A stretch of DNA of 64,000 nucleotides, taken from Hyphomonas sp. Lineage in GTDB: Bacteria; Pseudomonadota; Alphaproteobacteria; Caulobacterales; Hyphomonadaceae. Where the stretch lies: assembly GCA_020638455.1 (NCBI GenBank), contig JACKIK010000003.1, forward strand, positions 248,001 to 312,000, in the 5' to 3' direction. Below, one piece after another: positions 1-7,760 of this stretch; within the stretch, counting starts at the first letter, position 1; each line of letters begins with the position of its first letter. The translations under genes and the position numbers were made by a program. The notes below the pieces were generated by a model. It was not told the DNA's origin. It did no database searches and saw only the letters and a list, made by a program, of their open reading frames with translations.

Positions 1-946
1 AGCAATGATAGCAATAGTCCTCGTAGAGCTGGTCGAACCCATAGTCCGAGACGCCTTCGGCCTGCAGGCGCGCATGATAGTAGCGCAGGAGGGCCTGCTC
101 ATGCTTCGGGCGCTCCTCCCGGGTCAGGCCCGCGCCGATGAAATAGGCCACATCATTGGCCGGCGCGCCCTTCCCCGCCGTCTGCCAGTCGACAACCGCC
201 AGCGGCTTCGGGGCGCCCGGCTTGCCGAACAGCATATTGTCCAGCCGGTAGTCATTGTGGATCAGCGCGAACGGGCCGGGCCGTTCCGCCTGCATGCGCG
301 GCATCGCTTCGGCATACGCATCGCCGACGTCCACCACGTCTGGCGTCAGGTGCTCGCCATACCGCTCCTTGAAGGCGACCCAGAGACCGGCAACGGCCTC
401 CGGCCCCATGACCGGCGCAGGCGCCGTGCGCGTGCCCTGCAGCCAGGGATAAGTATCGAGCGCCGCGTCCATCCAGTGCGCGGCATGCAGCACGGCGGCG
501 GCATCCAGCGCCCGCTCTGCCTCTGCAACGGAGCATCCAATCAGCTGGTTGCCCTGCTCGGCCGGCGCCATGTCTTCCATGATCAGGGCAAACCGGTTCG
601 TATCGGCATCATAGTCCGTATAGATGGCCGTCGGCGTGATCCGGCCGGCCACTTTCGGGAAGGTCCGGTAGAACATCACTTCGCGCTCATAGTGGCCCAG
701 CATCTTCGCGGCCATCAGGCTGGCCTCGCTGCCGGACGGGAACTTGCCGACCAGCGTCGCCGGCGCATCGGCGCCCTTGCGGGCATAGTCGAACACGAAG
801 CGCACATTCTCGCCGATCTGGCCCGTGCCGATGGACTTTGCCGTCAGCGCCTTCACCTCGGCGTCGATGCCGACCTGTTCGAACAGCAGATTGAACCAGT
901 CCGGCGTCAGCTCAAGGGGATTTGTGTCTAGGCCGGGGCGGCTCAT
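1..946 (-). CDS. Aminoglycoside-phosphotransferase-fold kinase-like protein (3' end beyond window)
   Basis: Reading the minus strand from the ATG at 944-946 gives 315 residues before the window ends, so the C-terminus is missing. The frame shows the APH/choline-kinase catalytic loop HNDYRLDN near residue 230 and a DW (metal-binding DFG-like) about 20 residues later, the hallmarks of the PF01636 phosphotransferase fold. Such proteins phosphorylate small hydroxylated substrates; the substrate here cannot be deduced and antibiotic resistance should not be assumed. A GGAGG ribosome site lies 7 bases upstream of the ATG. The start overlaps the last 35 bases of the TetR-like gene, so the two are probably co-transcribed and translationally coupled as the tail of the ybjN-proC-tetR series. 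Confidence 0.85.
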   Translation of the reverse strand, partial: MSRPGLDTNPLELTPDWFNLLFEQVGIDAEVKALTAKSIGTGQIGENVRFVFDYARKGADAPATLVGKFPSGSEASLMAAKMLGHYEREVMFYRTFPKVAGRITPTAIYTDYDADTNRFALIMEDMAPAEQGNQLIGCSVAEAERALDAAAVLHAAHWMDAALDTYPWLQGTRTAPAPVMGPEAVAGLWVAFKERYGEHLTPDVVDVGDAYAEAMPRMQAERPGPFALIHNDYRLDNMLFGKPGAPKPLAVVDWQTAGKGAPANDVAYFIGAGLTREERPKHEQALLRYYHARLQAEGVSDYGFDQLYEDYCYHC

Positions 947-1565
947 CGGGTTCCTCCGCATCGTCGGGCTCTCGCGACCCGTCTTGTGTCTTGCCCGGCA
1001 ACCAGCGCTTCAGGCGCAGCATCCGGTCCTCGCCGGCGCGCAGGGCCTTGTCCAGCGCAGCCATGGTGAGGGCAAAGTCGCCGTGTTCGTCTTTCCGCCA
1101 GGCACGTTCGGTCTGCGCAATGGCAATCGCGACGCCTGCGATCTTCAGGCTGAGCGGCGCACCGCTGTCATCGTCGAGGCCGGCCGAAGCAAGCGCCCAT
1201 TGCGCGCTTGCCGCCCGGTGGCGCGGCAGCCGCGCCAGCAGGCGGGGCGTGCGGTCGCGATACCGCATCAGGGACAACGCGCCCGGCCGGTAATTCTCCA
1301 TCGCTTCGAAACGCAGCATGATGACATCGAACAGACGCTCGCGAGGGGACTCGCCTCCCGCAGGACCGTCGGCCGACATGGCGGCGTCGAAATAGATTTC
1401 GAACGCATTGGTCAGGTCGTCGCGCGTCAGTCCGTGGAAATCCGACAGCTGCAGGCCGGCTTCCTCCGCGATGGATATCAGCGTCAGGTCGCCCCAGGGC
1501 GTGTCTTCGGCGAGGCGCAGCGCCGCGAGAAGGCCGAGTTCGACAAGATCGTCGCTCTCCTCCAT
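912..1565 (-). CDS. TetR-like (possibly COQ9-like) helical regulator
   Basis: This 217-residue protein begins with a short helix-turn-helix-like segment (residues about 6-50, with AEEAGLQLSDFHGLT in the recognition-helix position) followed by an all-helical body, the layout of TetR regulators. The recognition helix lacks the usual G-x-Y-x-H-F-x-x-K ending, so DNA binding is less certain than for the TetR gene at 17.9 kb. COQ9-family proteins share the TetR fold and are a real alternative. The last 25 residues are acidic and proline-rich. The ribosome site (AGGAGG) overlaps the proC stop codon, which implies coupling to proC. The 3' end overlaps the kinase-like gene. Family assignment is moderate and the function is unknown. 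Confidence 0.7.
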   Translation of the reverse strand: MEESDDLVELGLLAALRLAEDTPWGDLTLISIAEEAGLQLSDFHGLTRDDLTNAFEIYFDAAMSADGPAGGESPRERLFDVIMLRFEAMENYRPGALSLMRYRDRTPRLLARLPRHRAASAQWALASAGLDDDSGAPLSLKIAGVAIAIAQTERAWRKDEHGDFALTMAALDKALRAGEDRMLRLKRWLPGKTQDGSREPDDAEEPDEPPRPRHKSP

Positions 1566-1580
1566 GCGCGTCGGTACCTC

Positions 1581-2390
1581 CTACTCGATGTCGCGTGACA
1601 GTTCCCGGTCGCGATTGGCAGCAGCCCGGATGGCCTGTCTCAGCAATCTCGGCATCCCACCGTCATCCATGAGGATGTCAAGGGCGGCCTGGGTGGTGCC
1701 GCCGGGTGAAGTCACCGCTTTTCTGAGGGCGCCCGGCGTTTCGCCGCTCTTTGCCATCAGCGCAGCCGCGCCCTCGACCGTGCGGCGGGCAAGGCGCGCG
1801 GCGAGCTCTGCCGGAAGGCCTTCGGCTTCGGCTGCGTCCGTCATCGCCTCGGCCAGCAGGAACAGATAGGCCGGGCCGCTGCCCGACAGGGCGGTGACCG
1901 TCGGCATGTATTTCTCGTCCACCGGCCCGATGACCTCGCCGAGCGGCTTCAGCAGGCGCTCAGCCGTCTGGACATCGGCGTTGCTCAGGCCGGCCAGCGC
2001 TGACGTGACCGACACGCCCTGCCCGACGGCGCCCGGCGTGTTCGGCATCACCCGCACCACGCGCTGCGTTCCAAGCCGGTCTGCAAGCTGCTTCAGCCGC
2101 ACACCGGCCATGATGGAGATGACGAGCGTACCCGGCCCGATCCAGGGCTGCAGACTCGCCGACATTCTGGGGAAGACCTGGGGCTTCACCGCCACGACCA
2201 GCACATCGACCGGTTCGGGATCGGGATTGAGCGAGGCCTTGCCGGCCGCTGCCCAGTCACGCAGCTCTTCCGATGGCTGGGGATCGCAAATGCGGATGTC
2301 CGTCTTGCGCCGGCCGGCGAGCCAGCCTCTTGCCAGCGCGCCCCCCATGCGCCCGGCGCCGATCAGTGCAATCGATTGTGGGCCCGCCAT
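1581..2390 (-). CDS. proC: Pyrroline-5-carboxylate reductase
   Basis: ProC reduces 1-pyrroline-5-carboxylate to L-proline with NAD(P)H, the last step of proline synthesis, in the cytoplasm. The 269-residue length is normal. An N-terminal Rossmann dinucleotide site (ALIGAGRMGGALARGW, residues about 8-23) is followed by the C-terminal dimerisation and substrate region with GSGPAYLFLLAEAM and VTSPGGTTQAAL, the ProC signature. The ATG at 2388-2390 lies three bases after the TGA of the upstream YbjN-domain gene, so the two are coupled. A TetR-like gene follows 15 bases downstream with its ribosome site over the proC stop. Confidence 0.97.
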   Translation of the reverse strand: MAGPQSIALIGAGRMGGALARGWLAGRRKTDIRICDPQPSEELRDWAAAGKASLNPDPEPVDVLVVAVKPQVFPRMSASLQPWIGPGTLVISIMAGVRLKQLADRLGTQRVVRVMPNTPGAVGQGVSVTSALAGLSNADVQTAERLLKPLGEVIGPVDEKYMPTVTALSGSGPAYLFLLAEAMTDAAEAEGLPAELAARLARRTVEGAAALMAKSGETPGALRKAVTSPGGTTQAALDILMDDGGMPRLLRQAIRAAANRDRELSRDIE

Positions 2391-2393
2391 GGC

Positions 2394-2897
2394 TCAGGCT
2401 TCACCATGGGTTTCGAACATCACCGCCTCGATCGCCTCACGCGGGGATTTTCCGGCCCAGACCAGGAAGTTGAACGCCGGGATGAACCGCTCCGTGGCGC
2501 TGATGGCGGCGGCCATCAGGCTGCGGATTTCTCCAAGCGTGGGTTCGTCCCGGTCCATCATCGGTATCGTGTGACGGAAGATGATCACGCCTTCATCGCC
2601 CCAGTAGTCGAAATGGCCGAGCCAGAGCCGTTCATTGGCCATCATGATGAGTTCGGCAATCGCGGAGCGCTTTGCGCCCTGCGGCTTCACATCGAGCGTC
2701 ATCGAAAAATGGATCGCGGCCGGATCCGGCCGATAGGCGAACAGGGCACCAAGGTCGCCCCAGCGTGTTTCCGCGACCGCCTGGATCGTGCCTTCTTCGT
2801 CACGCTCAGCCTGCCAGCCGCCGTCTTCCAGCGCTTCCTCGACCCGCTCCAGCGGATCGACCATGCCGAATTCGTTGCGCGTCAGGCCAAGGCTCAT
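2394..2897 (-). CDS. YbjN domain-containing protein
   Basis: This 167-residue protein matches the YbjN sensory-transduction-like family (PF10722) by its overall pattern: an N-terminal MSLGLTRNEFGMVDPLERVEEAL helix, a middle block of beta strands with DPAAIHFSMTLDVKP, and a C-terminal TLGEIRSLMAAAI helix pair. The fold resembles type III secretion chaperones, but the biochemical role is not established. I chose the ATG at 2895-2897 because it has a strong GGGGAG ribosome site 6 bases upstream. An in-frame extension to 3005 has no such site. It sits just upstream of proC, an arrangement I recall from other alphaproteobacteria. Confidence 0.85.
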   Translation of the reverse strand: MSLGLTRNEFGMVDPLERVEEALEDGGWQAERDEEGTIQAVAETRWGDLGALFAYRPDPAAIHFSMTLDVKPQGAKRSAIAELIMMANERLWLGHFDYWGDEGVIIFRHTIPMMDRDEPTLGEIRSLMAAAISATERFIPAFNFLVWAGKSPREAIEAVMFETHGEA

Positions 2898-3026
2898 CTG
2901 ATCTCCCCTCGCAAAGAATCGATATCGAGGCAGGATTCGCCCCGCCACGCCATCCCCTGCCATGTCCTGAATACGCCGCTGAGCGAGAAGGTCCATTCGC
3001 TTCAACAGTTGCGCGAATATCCGGCC

Positions 3027-3281
3027 TCAGCCTTTTGTGGATTTCTGCGCCTCAAGCTCCGCGACACGCTTCTCCAGCGCCTCGACCTTCTCCAGCGCCG
3101 CTGTGGCAAGCGCCTTCAGGGCCTCGACTTCGTCGCGCCCGGCCAGGTCCATGTCCGCGATCAGCGCACGCACGCGGGCCTGAGCTGCCGTCTTGGCTTC
3201 CTCGCCAGCGGCACGCGCCGCGCCCATCGCATTGGTCATCAGGCCGGCAATGTCATCGAGCAGTGGATTTGTGGACGCCAT
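3027..3281 (-). CDS. ubiK: UbiK-family accessory factor (BMFP/YqiC domain)
   Basis: This 84-residue protein has an N-terminal part with NPLLDDIAGLM, then an amphipathic helix rich in Ala, Glu and Arg, and a C-terminal heptad-type coiled coil (EKVEALEKRVAELEAQK). That is the layout of the YqiC/BMFP family (PF04380). In enterobacteria UbiK binds UbiJ and helps the soluble ubiquinone-synthesis complex. The protein also trimerises and can fuse membranes in vitro. I chose the ATG at 3279-3281, which has AAGGAG upstream. A much longer in-frame extension exists but crosses lgt on the opposite strand. The gene is divergent from lgt. Confidence 0.85.
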   Translation of the reverse strand: MASTNPLLDDIAGLMTNAMGAARAAGEEAKTAAQARVRALIADMDLAGRDEVEALKALATAALEKVEALEKRVAELEAQKSTKG

Positions 3282-3368
3282 GAGGCTACTCCTTCGCGCG
3301 GGACCTGCGGCCCTACCTGCCGCACCCGTAACAGATAGGTCCGGGGCAAGACAGGGAAAAGACGCCGC

Positions 3369-4325
3369 ATGTTCGAAACCATGACGCTCGCCAGCGCGCA
3401 CCTCGCTGCAGGCGCCCTGTCCTTTCCGGAACTCAGCCCTGCCGCGTTCAGCATCGATTTCGGTTTTCTCGGCCTCGGCAAGTTCCACCTGCGCTGGTAC
3501 GCGCTCGGCTACATGGCGGGTATTGGTCTCGCCTGGTGGTATGCCACCGCGATGATCAAGCGCCCGGCCCTGTTCGGCGGCGAAGCCCCGCTGACCAAGG
3601 ACCAGCTCGACGACATCATGTTCTGGATCATCCTTGGCATCATCCTCGGCGGACGGATCGGATACATCCTGTTCTACATGGTCCCCTACCAGTTCGACAC
3701 GCTGAAATCCGACCCGATGACCATCCTGCGTATCTGGGATGGCGGCATGTCGTTCCATGGCGGAATTTCCGGTGTCGCCATCGCCATCGTCACCTTCGCC
3801 ATGCGCCACAAGCTGCGCCTGCTGACGCTGGGCGACATTGCGGGCGTCGTCGCACCCATCGGCATCGGGCTTGTTCGTATTGCGAACTTCATCAATGGCG
3901 AACTCTACGGCCGCCACACTGCCTCCTCATGGGGCATGGTGTTCCCGGAAGGCATCGTGCCCGGCTCGACGCCGTCGGCCTATAATTGGGATACTGGCAA
4001 ATGGGTCTACACCGGGCTTGAGACGGCACGCTTTCCGAGCCAGCTGTACGAGTCCGCTCTGGAGGGCTGGCTGCCCCTGATCGTGCTGTCCGTCCTGATC
4101 TGGCGCTTCGGCGCGATGAAGCGGCCCGGCCTCGTCGCCGGCCTGTTCCTGCTGATGTATGCCGCAGGGCGCACGATCGTCGAGAATTTCCGCATGCCGG
4201 ATTCCTTCGTGCACGGACTTCCTGAGTGGCTGACCATGGGCCAGCTCCTGTCCGTTCCGATGTGGATCGGCGGGGCATGGCTGGTCTGGAATGCGCTGAA
4301 GCCGAAAGGCCGGAAAGCGGCGTGA
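3369..4325 (+). CDS. lgt: Prolipoprotein diacylglyceryl transferase
   Basis: Lgt moves the diacylglyceryl group of phosphatidylglycerol onto the lipobox cysteine of prolipoproteins, the first step of lipoprotein maturation in the inner membrane. The 318-residue protein has about seven hydrophobic helices. It carries GGRIGYILFY, WDGGMSFHGG and the Lgt signature RIANFINGELYGR near residue 160, which contain the essential His, Arg and Glu positions. Several lipoproteins in this window (14.5, 34.2, 47.7 and 51.4 kb) would be substrates. The TGA stop shares four bases with the GTG start of midA, so the two are translationally coupled. Confidence 0.97.
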   Translation: MFETMTLASAHLAAGALSFPELSPAAFSIDFGFLGLGKFHLRWYALGYMAGIGLAWWYATAMIKRPALFGGEAPLTKDQLDDIMFWIILGIILGGRIGYILFYMVPYQFDTLKSDPMTILRIWDGGMSFHGGISGVAIAIVTFAMRHKLRLLTLGDIAGVVAPIGIGLVRIANFINGELYGRHTASSWGMVFPEGIVPGSTPSAYNWDTGKWVYTGLETARFPSQLYESALEGWLPLIVLSVLIWRFGAMKRPGLVAGLFLLMYAAGRTIVENFRMPDSFVHGLPEWLTMGQLLSVPMWIGGAWLVWNALKPKGRKAA

Positions 4326-5368
4326 CGCTGAAAGAACGCCTCATCCGCCTGATCGGAACGGATGGGCCGATTCCCATTTCCACCTATATGCAGCTCTGCC
4401 TGCATGACACCGCGCAGGGCTATTACGCGACCCGTCCCGCCATTGGCCGCGACTTCATCACCTCCCCGGAAATCAGCCAGGTATTCGGCGAGCTCATCGG
4501 CCTGTGGCTGGTGCACGAGTGGCAGGCGATGGGATCGCCGGGAGAGTTCCGTCTGGTCGAGATCGGTCCCGGACGCGGCGCGCTGATGCAGGATGCGCTC
4601 CGCCTTGCCATGGTCGCAGGCGGCGAGGATTTCGCCAACGCCATGCGCCTGACGCTGGTGGAGCCCGCCGCCGCCATGCGGGAGGTCCAGCGTGCAAACC
4701 TCTCATCGGCGGAGCCGGACTTTGTCGCGACACTTGCCGAAGTTCCGCCCGGCCCGATGCTGGTGGTCGCCAATGAATATCTCGACTGCCTGCCCGCCCG
4801 GCAGTTCCACAGGGATGGCGAAGCCTGGCGCGAATGTGTGATCGGGCTGGGCGCAGACGGCGAGCTCACTTTCGGGCTCGCCGCGGACGAGCAGGCGCCG
4901 CCTGCGGGCACCGGGGAAACCAACGCCGTCGTGGAAGTGCAGACAGGGCTCGACCTGATCGTGGCGGACCTTGTCTCCCGATCGGCGCCCTTCCGTGCCC
5001 TGTTCGTCGACTATGGGCCGTCCGATATCGCGCCCGGCGACAGTTTGCGGTCCTACAAGGACGGACAGCAGGTCTCCCCGCTCGCCCTGCCGGGAGAGGC
5101 AGATCTGACAGTGGACGTGGATTTCGGCCGCTTTGCGCGGCTTGCGCGGGCGGCCGGCCTCGATGTGGCCGGGCCGGCGCCGCAGGGCATGTTCCTGATG
5201 GGCCTCGGCGCCCAGGCCCGCCTCAACCAACTGGTCGAGGCAAACCCGGACGACGGCCAGGCCATCTATGAAGCCGTTCGCCGCCTGATCGACCCGAAGG
5301 AGATGGGCGAGCGCTTCAAGGCCATCTGCCTCTCATCTTCCGGCCTGCCCCCACCTGCCGGGTTCTGA
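4322..5368 (+). CDS. MidA/NDUFAF7-family SAM-dependent methyltransferase
   Basis: This 348-residue protein belongs to the DUF185/MidA family (PF02636). The mitochondrial relative NDUFAF7 dimethylates an arginine of a complex I subunit; the bacterial substrate is unproven. The N-terminal ISTYMQLCLHD and GYY segments and the SAM-binding glycine loop EIGPGRG (residues 80-86) are visible, followed by VANEYLDCLPARQF, a family-typical block. I placed the start at the GTG at 4322-4324, which overlaps the lgt stop as GTGA, because homologous sequence begins there. An upstream in-frame ATG at 4226 lies inside lgt. In many alphaproteobacteria a pgeF (YfiH) gene follows; here it does not. Confidence 0.92.
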   Translation: MTLKERLIRLIGTDGPIPISTYMQLCLHDTAQGYYATRPAIGRDFITSPEISQVFGELIGLWLVHEWQAMGSPGEFRLVEIGPGRGALMQDALRLAMVAGGEDFANAMRLTLVEPAAAMREVQRANLSSAEPDFVATLAEVPPGPMLVVANEYLDCLPARQFHRDGEAWRECVIGLGADGELTFGLAADEQAPPAGTGETNAVVEVQTGLDLIVADLVSRSAPFRALFVDYGPSDIAPGDSLRSYKDGQQVSPLALPGEADLTVDVDFGRFARLARAAGLDVAGPAPQGMFLMGLGAQARLNQLVEANPDDGQAIYEAVRRLIDPKEMGERFKAICLSSSGLPPPAGF

Positions 5369-5387
5369 CGCATCCGGCGGCTCGCGC

Positions 5388-5813
5388 TCAGCCGGATTTC
5401 ATGAACTGCGCCACCACATGGCGCGTGTGCGGGGCGTCGCGGTGTTCGAACAGGTAGACGCCCTGCCAGGTGCCAAGCGCGGCGCGGCCACCGATCACCG
5501 GGATCGACAGCGACGTCTGCGTCAGCGCCGCCTTAATGTGCGCCGGCATGTCGTCCGGCCCTTCGGTGCGGTGGATGAGGTAGCGCATGGAGGCATCGTC
5601 TGCCGGCGGCACCAGCCGGCGGAAGAAGGCCTTCAGGTCCGTCTGCACATCCGGGTCCGCATTTTCCTGCACCAGCAGCGAGCAGGATGTGTGCTGGCAG
5701 AACAGCGTGAGCATGCCGTCGCCGCCGCCCGCCTCGCGCAGGAATGCCTGCACAGGACGGGTGAATTCATACAGCCCCTGCCCGGAGGTTCGGATGGTGA
5801 GGGTATCGTGCAT
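5388..5813 (-). CDS. YjbQ-family (UPF0047) protein
   Basis: This 141-residue protein is a single-domain member of the YjbQ/UPF0047 family (PF01894), some members of which show weak thiamine-phosphate synthase activity. Family motifs are clear: FCQHTSCSLLVQENADPDV in the middle, and GTWQGVYLFEHRDAPHTRHV near the C-terminus, with conserved His residues suited to metal or phosphate binding. The ATG at 5811-5813 gives the family's usual N-terminus. Sequence upstream overlaps the zinc peptidase's promoter region. It is convergent with midA (19 bases apart) and divergent from the peptidase gene. The physiological role is unclear. Confidence 0.9.
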   Translation of the reverse strand: MHDTLTIRTSGQGLYEFTRPVQAFLREAGGGDGMLTLFCQHTSCSLLVQENADPDVQTDLKAFFRRLVPPADDASMRYLIHRTEGPDDMPAHIKAALTQTSLSIPVIGGRAALGTWQGVYLFEHRDAPHTRHVVAQFMKSG

Positions 5814-5907
5814 GCTGCTTTCCCGGATGGATTGGCCTGTCCTCGCATGGTTGATAATGTACCGGCAATGGCCGGGTGCTCTGCCGGCCTGCCAGAGGAG
5901 ACTTGCG

Positions 5908-6753
5908 ATGAAGTGGGAAGGCGGACGCCGGGGTGGCAATATCGAAGACCGGCGTGGCCTCGGGCCTGGCGCGGTGGCGGGCGGCGGCGTCGGCGCCGTT
6001 GTGCTCGCGCTGATCGCCTATTTCTTCTTCGGCGTCTCGCCGGAGGAAGCCGGCCTGGACATGTCTCCCTCGACCACGACCACCAGTTCCGAAAGCGCCC
6101 GCACCGGCACGCCCGAGGATGAGGGCGGCCAGTTCGTCGATGTGGTCGCCGCCAATATCGACGATGTCTGGAGCCAGATCATCCGCGGCTACACCGAGCC
6201 GCGCGTCGTCCTGTACACGCAGGGCACGCAGACGGCCTGCGGCGTCGGCCAGGCAGCGATGGGCCCATTCTATTGCCCGCCGGACCAGACCGTCTATCTC
6301 GACCTTTCCTTCTGGCAGCAGATGCAGCAGCAGCTTGGTGCCTCCGGTGCAGACTTCGCCAAGGCGTATGTCATCGCGCATGAATTCGGTCACCACGTGC
6401 AGAACCTGACCGGCGTCAGCGATCAGGTGCGCCGGGCCCAGCAGCTGGCCCGCAGCAAGGAAGAGGCAAACGCCTACTCCGTCGCCATGGAATTGCAGGC
6501 CGACTGCTATGCCGGCGTCTGGGCAGCCCATGCGGCAGAGGCATCGGGCGGCAAGGTCGCGCTTGAGAAGGGCGACATCGAAGAGGGCCTTCGCACGGCG
6601 CAGGCCATCGGTGACGACATGATCCAGAAGCGCACGCAGGGCTATGTCGTGCCGGAAGCCTTCACCCATGGCAGCGCCGAGCAGCGCGTCGAATGGCTCT
6701 ATAAAGGCCTGCAGACGGGCGATCCGAAATCCTGCGACACGTTCAGCCAGTAG
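5908..6753 (+). CDS. Neutral zinc metallopeptidase (YpfJ family)
   Basis: This 281-residue membrane-anchored protease belongs to PF04228. An N-terminal glycine-rich cytoplasmic stretch is followed by one transmembrane helix (residues about 21-41) and a Thr/Ser-rich linker. The catalytic domain carries the zincin motif HEFGHH (158-163) and a downstream MELQADCYAG block (194-202) whose acidic residues probably give the third ligand. Two cysteines near 111 and 123 could form a disulfide outside the cytoplasm. The substrate is unknown. I chose the ATG at 5908 with GAGGAG about 10 bases upstream; longer in-frame extensions run into the divergent yjbQ gene. Confidence 0.93.
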   Translation: MKWEGGRRGGNIEDRRGLGPGAVAGGGVGAVVLALIAYFFFGVSPEEAGLDMSPSTTTTSSESARTGTPEDEGGQFVDVVAANIDDVWSQIIRGYTEPRVVLYTQGTQTACGVGQAAMGPFYCPPDQTVYLDLSFWQQMQQQLGASGADFAKAYVIAHEFGHHVQNLTGVSDQVRRAQQLARSKEEANAYSVAMELQADCYAGVWAAHAAEASGGKVALEKGDIEEGLRTAQAIGDDMIQKRTQGYVVPEAFTHGSAEQRVEWLYKGLQTGDPKSCDTFSQ

Positions 6754-6764
6754 GCGGCCAATCC

Positions 6765-7658
6765 TCAACCGGCGTCTTCAGCCCGCGTCTCCATCTGCAA
6801 CAACACCTCGGCCGCCTTACTGAGGCGGCGCTCCTTGTGGCGGAGCGCATAGAAGCGGCGGACCGGCAGATCGAAATTCGCAGCGACCAGCCTGCCCTGT
6901 GCGATGAAGGGCGTAACGACTGCGCTCGATAGCGCCGCGACGCCAGACGTGCCCTGCACCGCAGAGACGACGGCGCCATTGGACGGCAGCTCAAGCGCAA
7001 TCGTAAGGTCGCCTTCCGACAGGCCGAGCGCGCCGAGCGCATCGGTCAGCGCAGCGCGCGTGCCGGAGCCGGTCTCCCGCATGATCCAGTTTGCCTGCGC
7101 AAGCTCGGCCGGCCCAAGAGGGCGCCCGTCCGCAAACGGATGACTGCGATCGACAACCACTTTCATCGCATCTTCCGCGACCAGCGACACATGCAGCGCC
7201 GGCACATCGACCTCCCCTTCGATGAAGCCAAGCTCCGCCTCGCCCTCCATCACCGCCCGCGTCACCGACTGCGTGTTGCCGACCCCCAGCCGGACGTCGA
7301 CGCCCGGATGCGCATCGTGGAACCGCATCAGCCGCGGCGGCAGCCAGTAATTCGCGATGGTCTGGCTGGCCTGGACGTGCAGCGCACCCCGCCGGAGGCC
7401 ACCCAGTTCGCTGAGGACCAGGCCCGCCATTTCCGCCCGGGCCAGCGTCGCCTTCGCCTCGACCAGGAAGATCCGGCCGGCCTCAGTCAGTTCGATGCCG
7501 CGTCCGACCCTGTCGAACAGGGTTACGTTGTGGAACGATTCCAGCGCCCGGATGGAGGCACTGACCGCCGAAGCCGTCAGACCGATATCCGCCGCCGCGC
7601 GGGTGAGATGCTCGCGCTCCGCCACGGCGATAAAGATGCGCAGCTGTTCCAGGGTCAT
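6765..7658 (-). CDS. LysR-family transcriptional regulator, divergent from yeiH
   Basis: This 297-residue LysR-type regulator has an N-terminal winged helix-turn-helix (MTLEQLRIFIAVAE through LTASAVSASIRALE) and a C-terminal periplasmic-binding-protein-like effector domain. It is encoded back to back with a YeiH-family transporter. That is the usual arrangement for a LysR regulator controlling its neighbour, as reported for the YeiE/CysB-like regulator next to yeiH. The effector may be a sulfur oxyanion, by inference. I chose the ATG at 7656-7658; a TTG four codons upstream is in frame. The 102 bases between the two genes are very AT-rich with an inverted repeat at 7672-7687. Confidence 0.93.
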   Translation of the reverse strand: MTLEQLRIFIAVAEREHLTRAAADIGLTASAVSASIRALESFHNVTLFDRVGRGIELTEAGRIFLVEAKATLARAEMAGLVLSELGGLRRGALHVQASQTIANYWLPPRLMRFHDAHPGVDVRLGVGNTQSVTRAVMEGEAELGFIEGEVDVPALHVSLVAEDAMKVVVDRSHPFADGRPLGPAELAQANWIMRETGSGTRAALTDALGALGLSEGDLTIALELPSNGAVVSAVQGTSGVAALSSAVVTPFIAQGRLVAANFDLPVRRFYALRHKERRLSKAAEVLLQMETRAEDAG

Positions 7659-7671
7659 CTGATTATCCAAT

Positions 7672-7687
7672 TATATCGAACGATATA
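7672..7687. promoter_or_regulatory. Candidate LysR operator in the lysR-yeiH intergenic region
   Basis: The sequence TATATCG-AA-CGATATA is a perfect 7-base inverted repeat with a 2-base centre. It lies just upstream of the LysR start inside an unusually AT-rich stretch (7659-7740). Two further near copies of the TTCGA core lie to its right. The position fits an autoregulatory LysR recognition site, but binding is inferred only from layout. Confidence 0.4.
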
Positions 7688-7760
7688 TCATATATTATTC
7701 GATGTACTAATATATTCGAAACTGCCATCTTTCTGGCGTTCCAGAAAAGGTAGATTTTTC

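Noticed and set aside
1..946. Aminoglycoside resistance by the phosphotransferase-fold protein
   Set aside because: The fold is shared by many kinases of lipids, sugars and CoA-linked substrates, and no resistance context is present.
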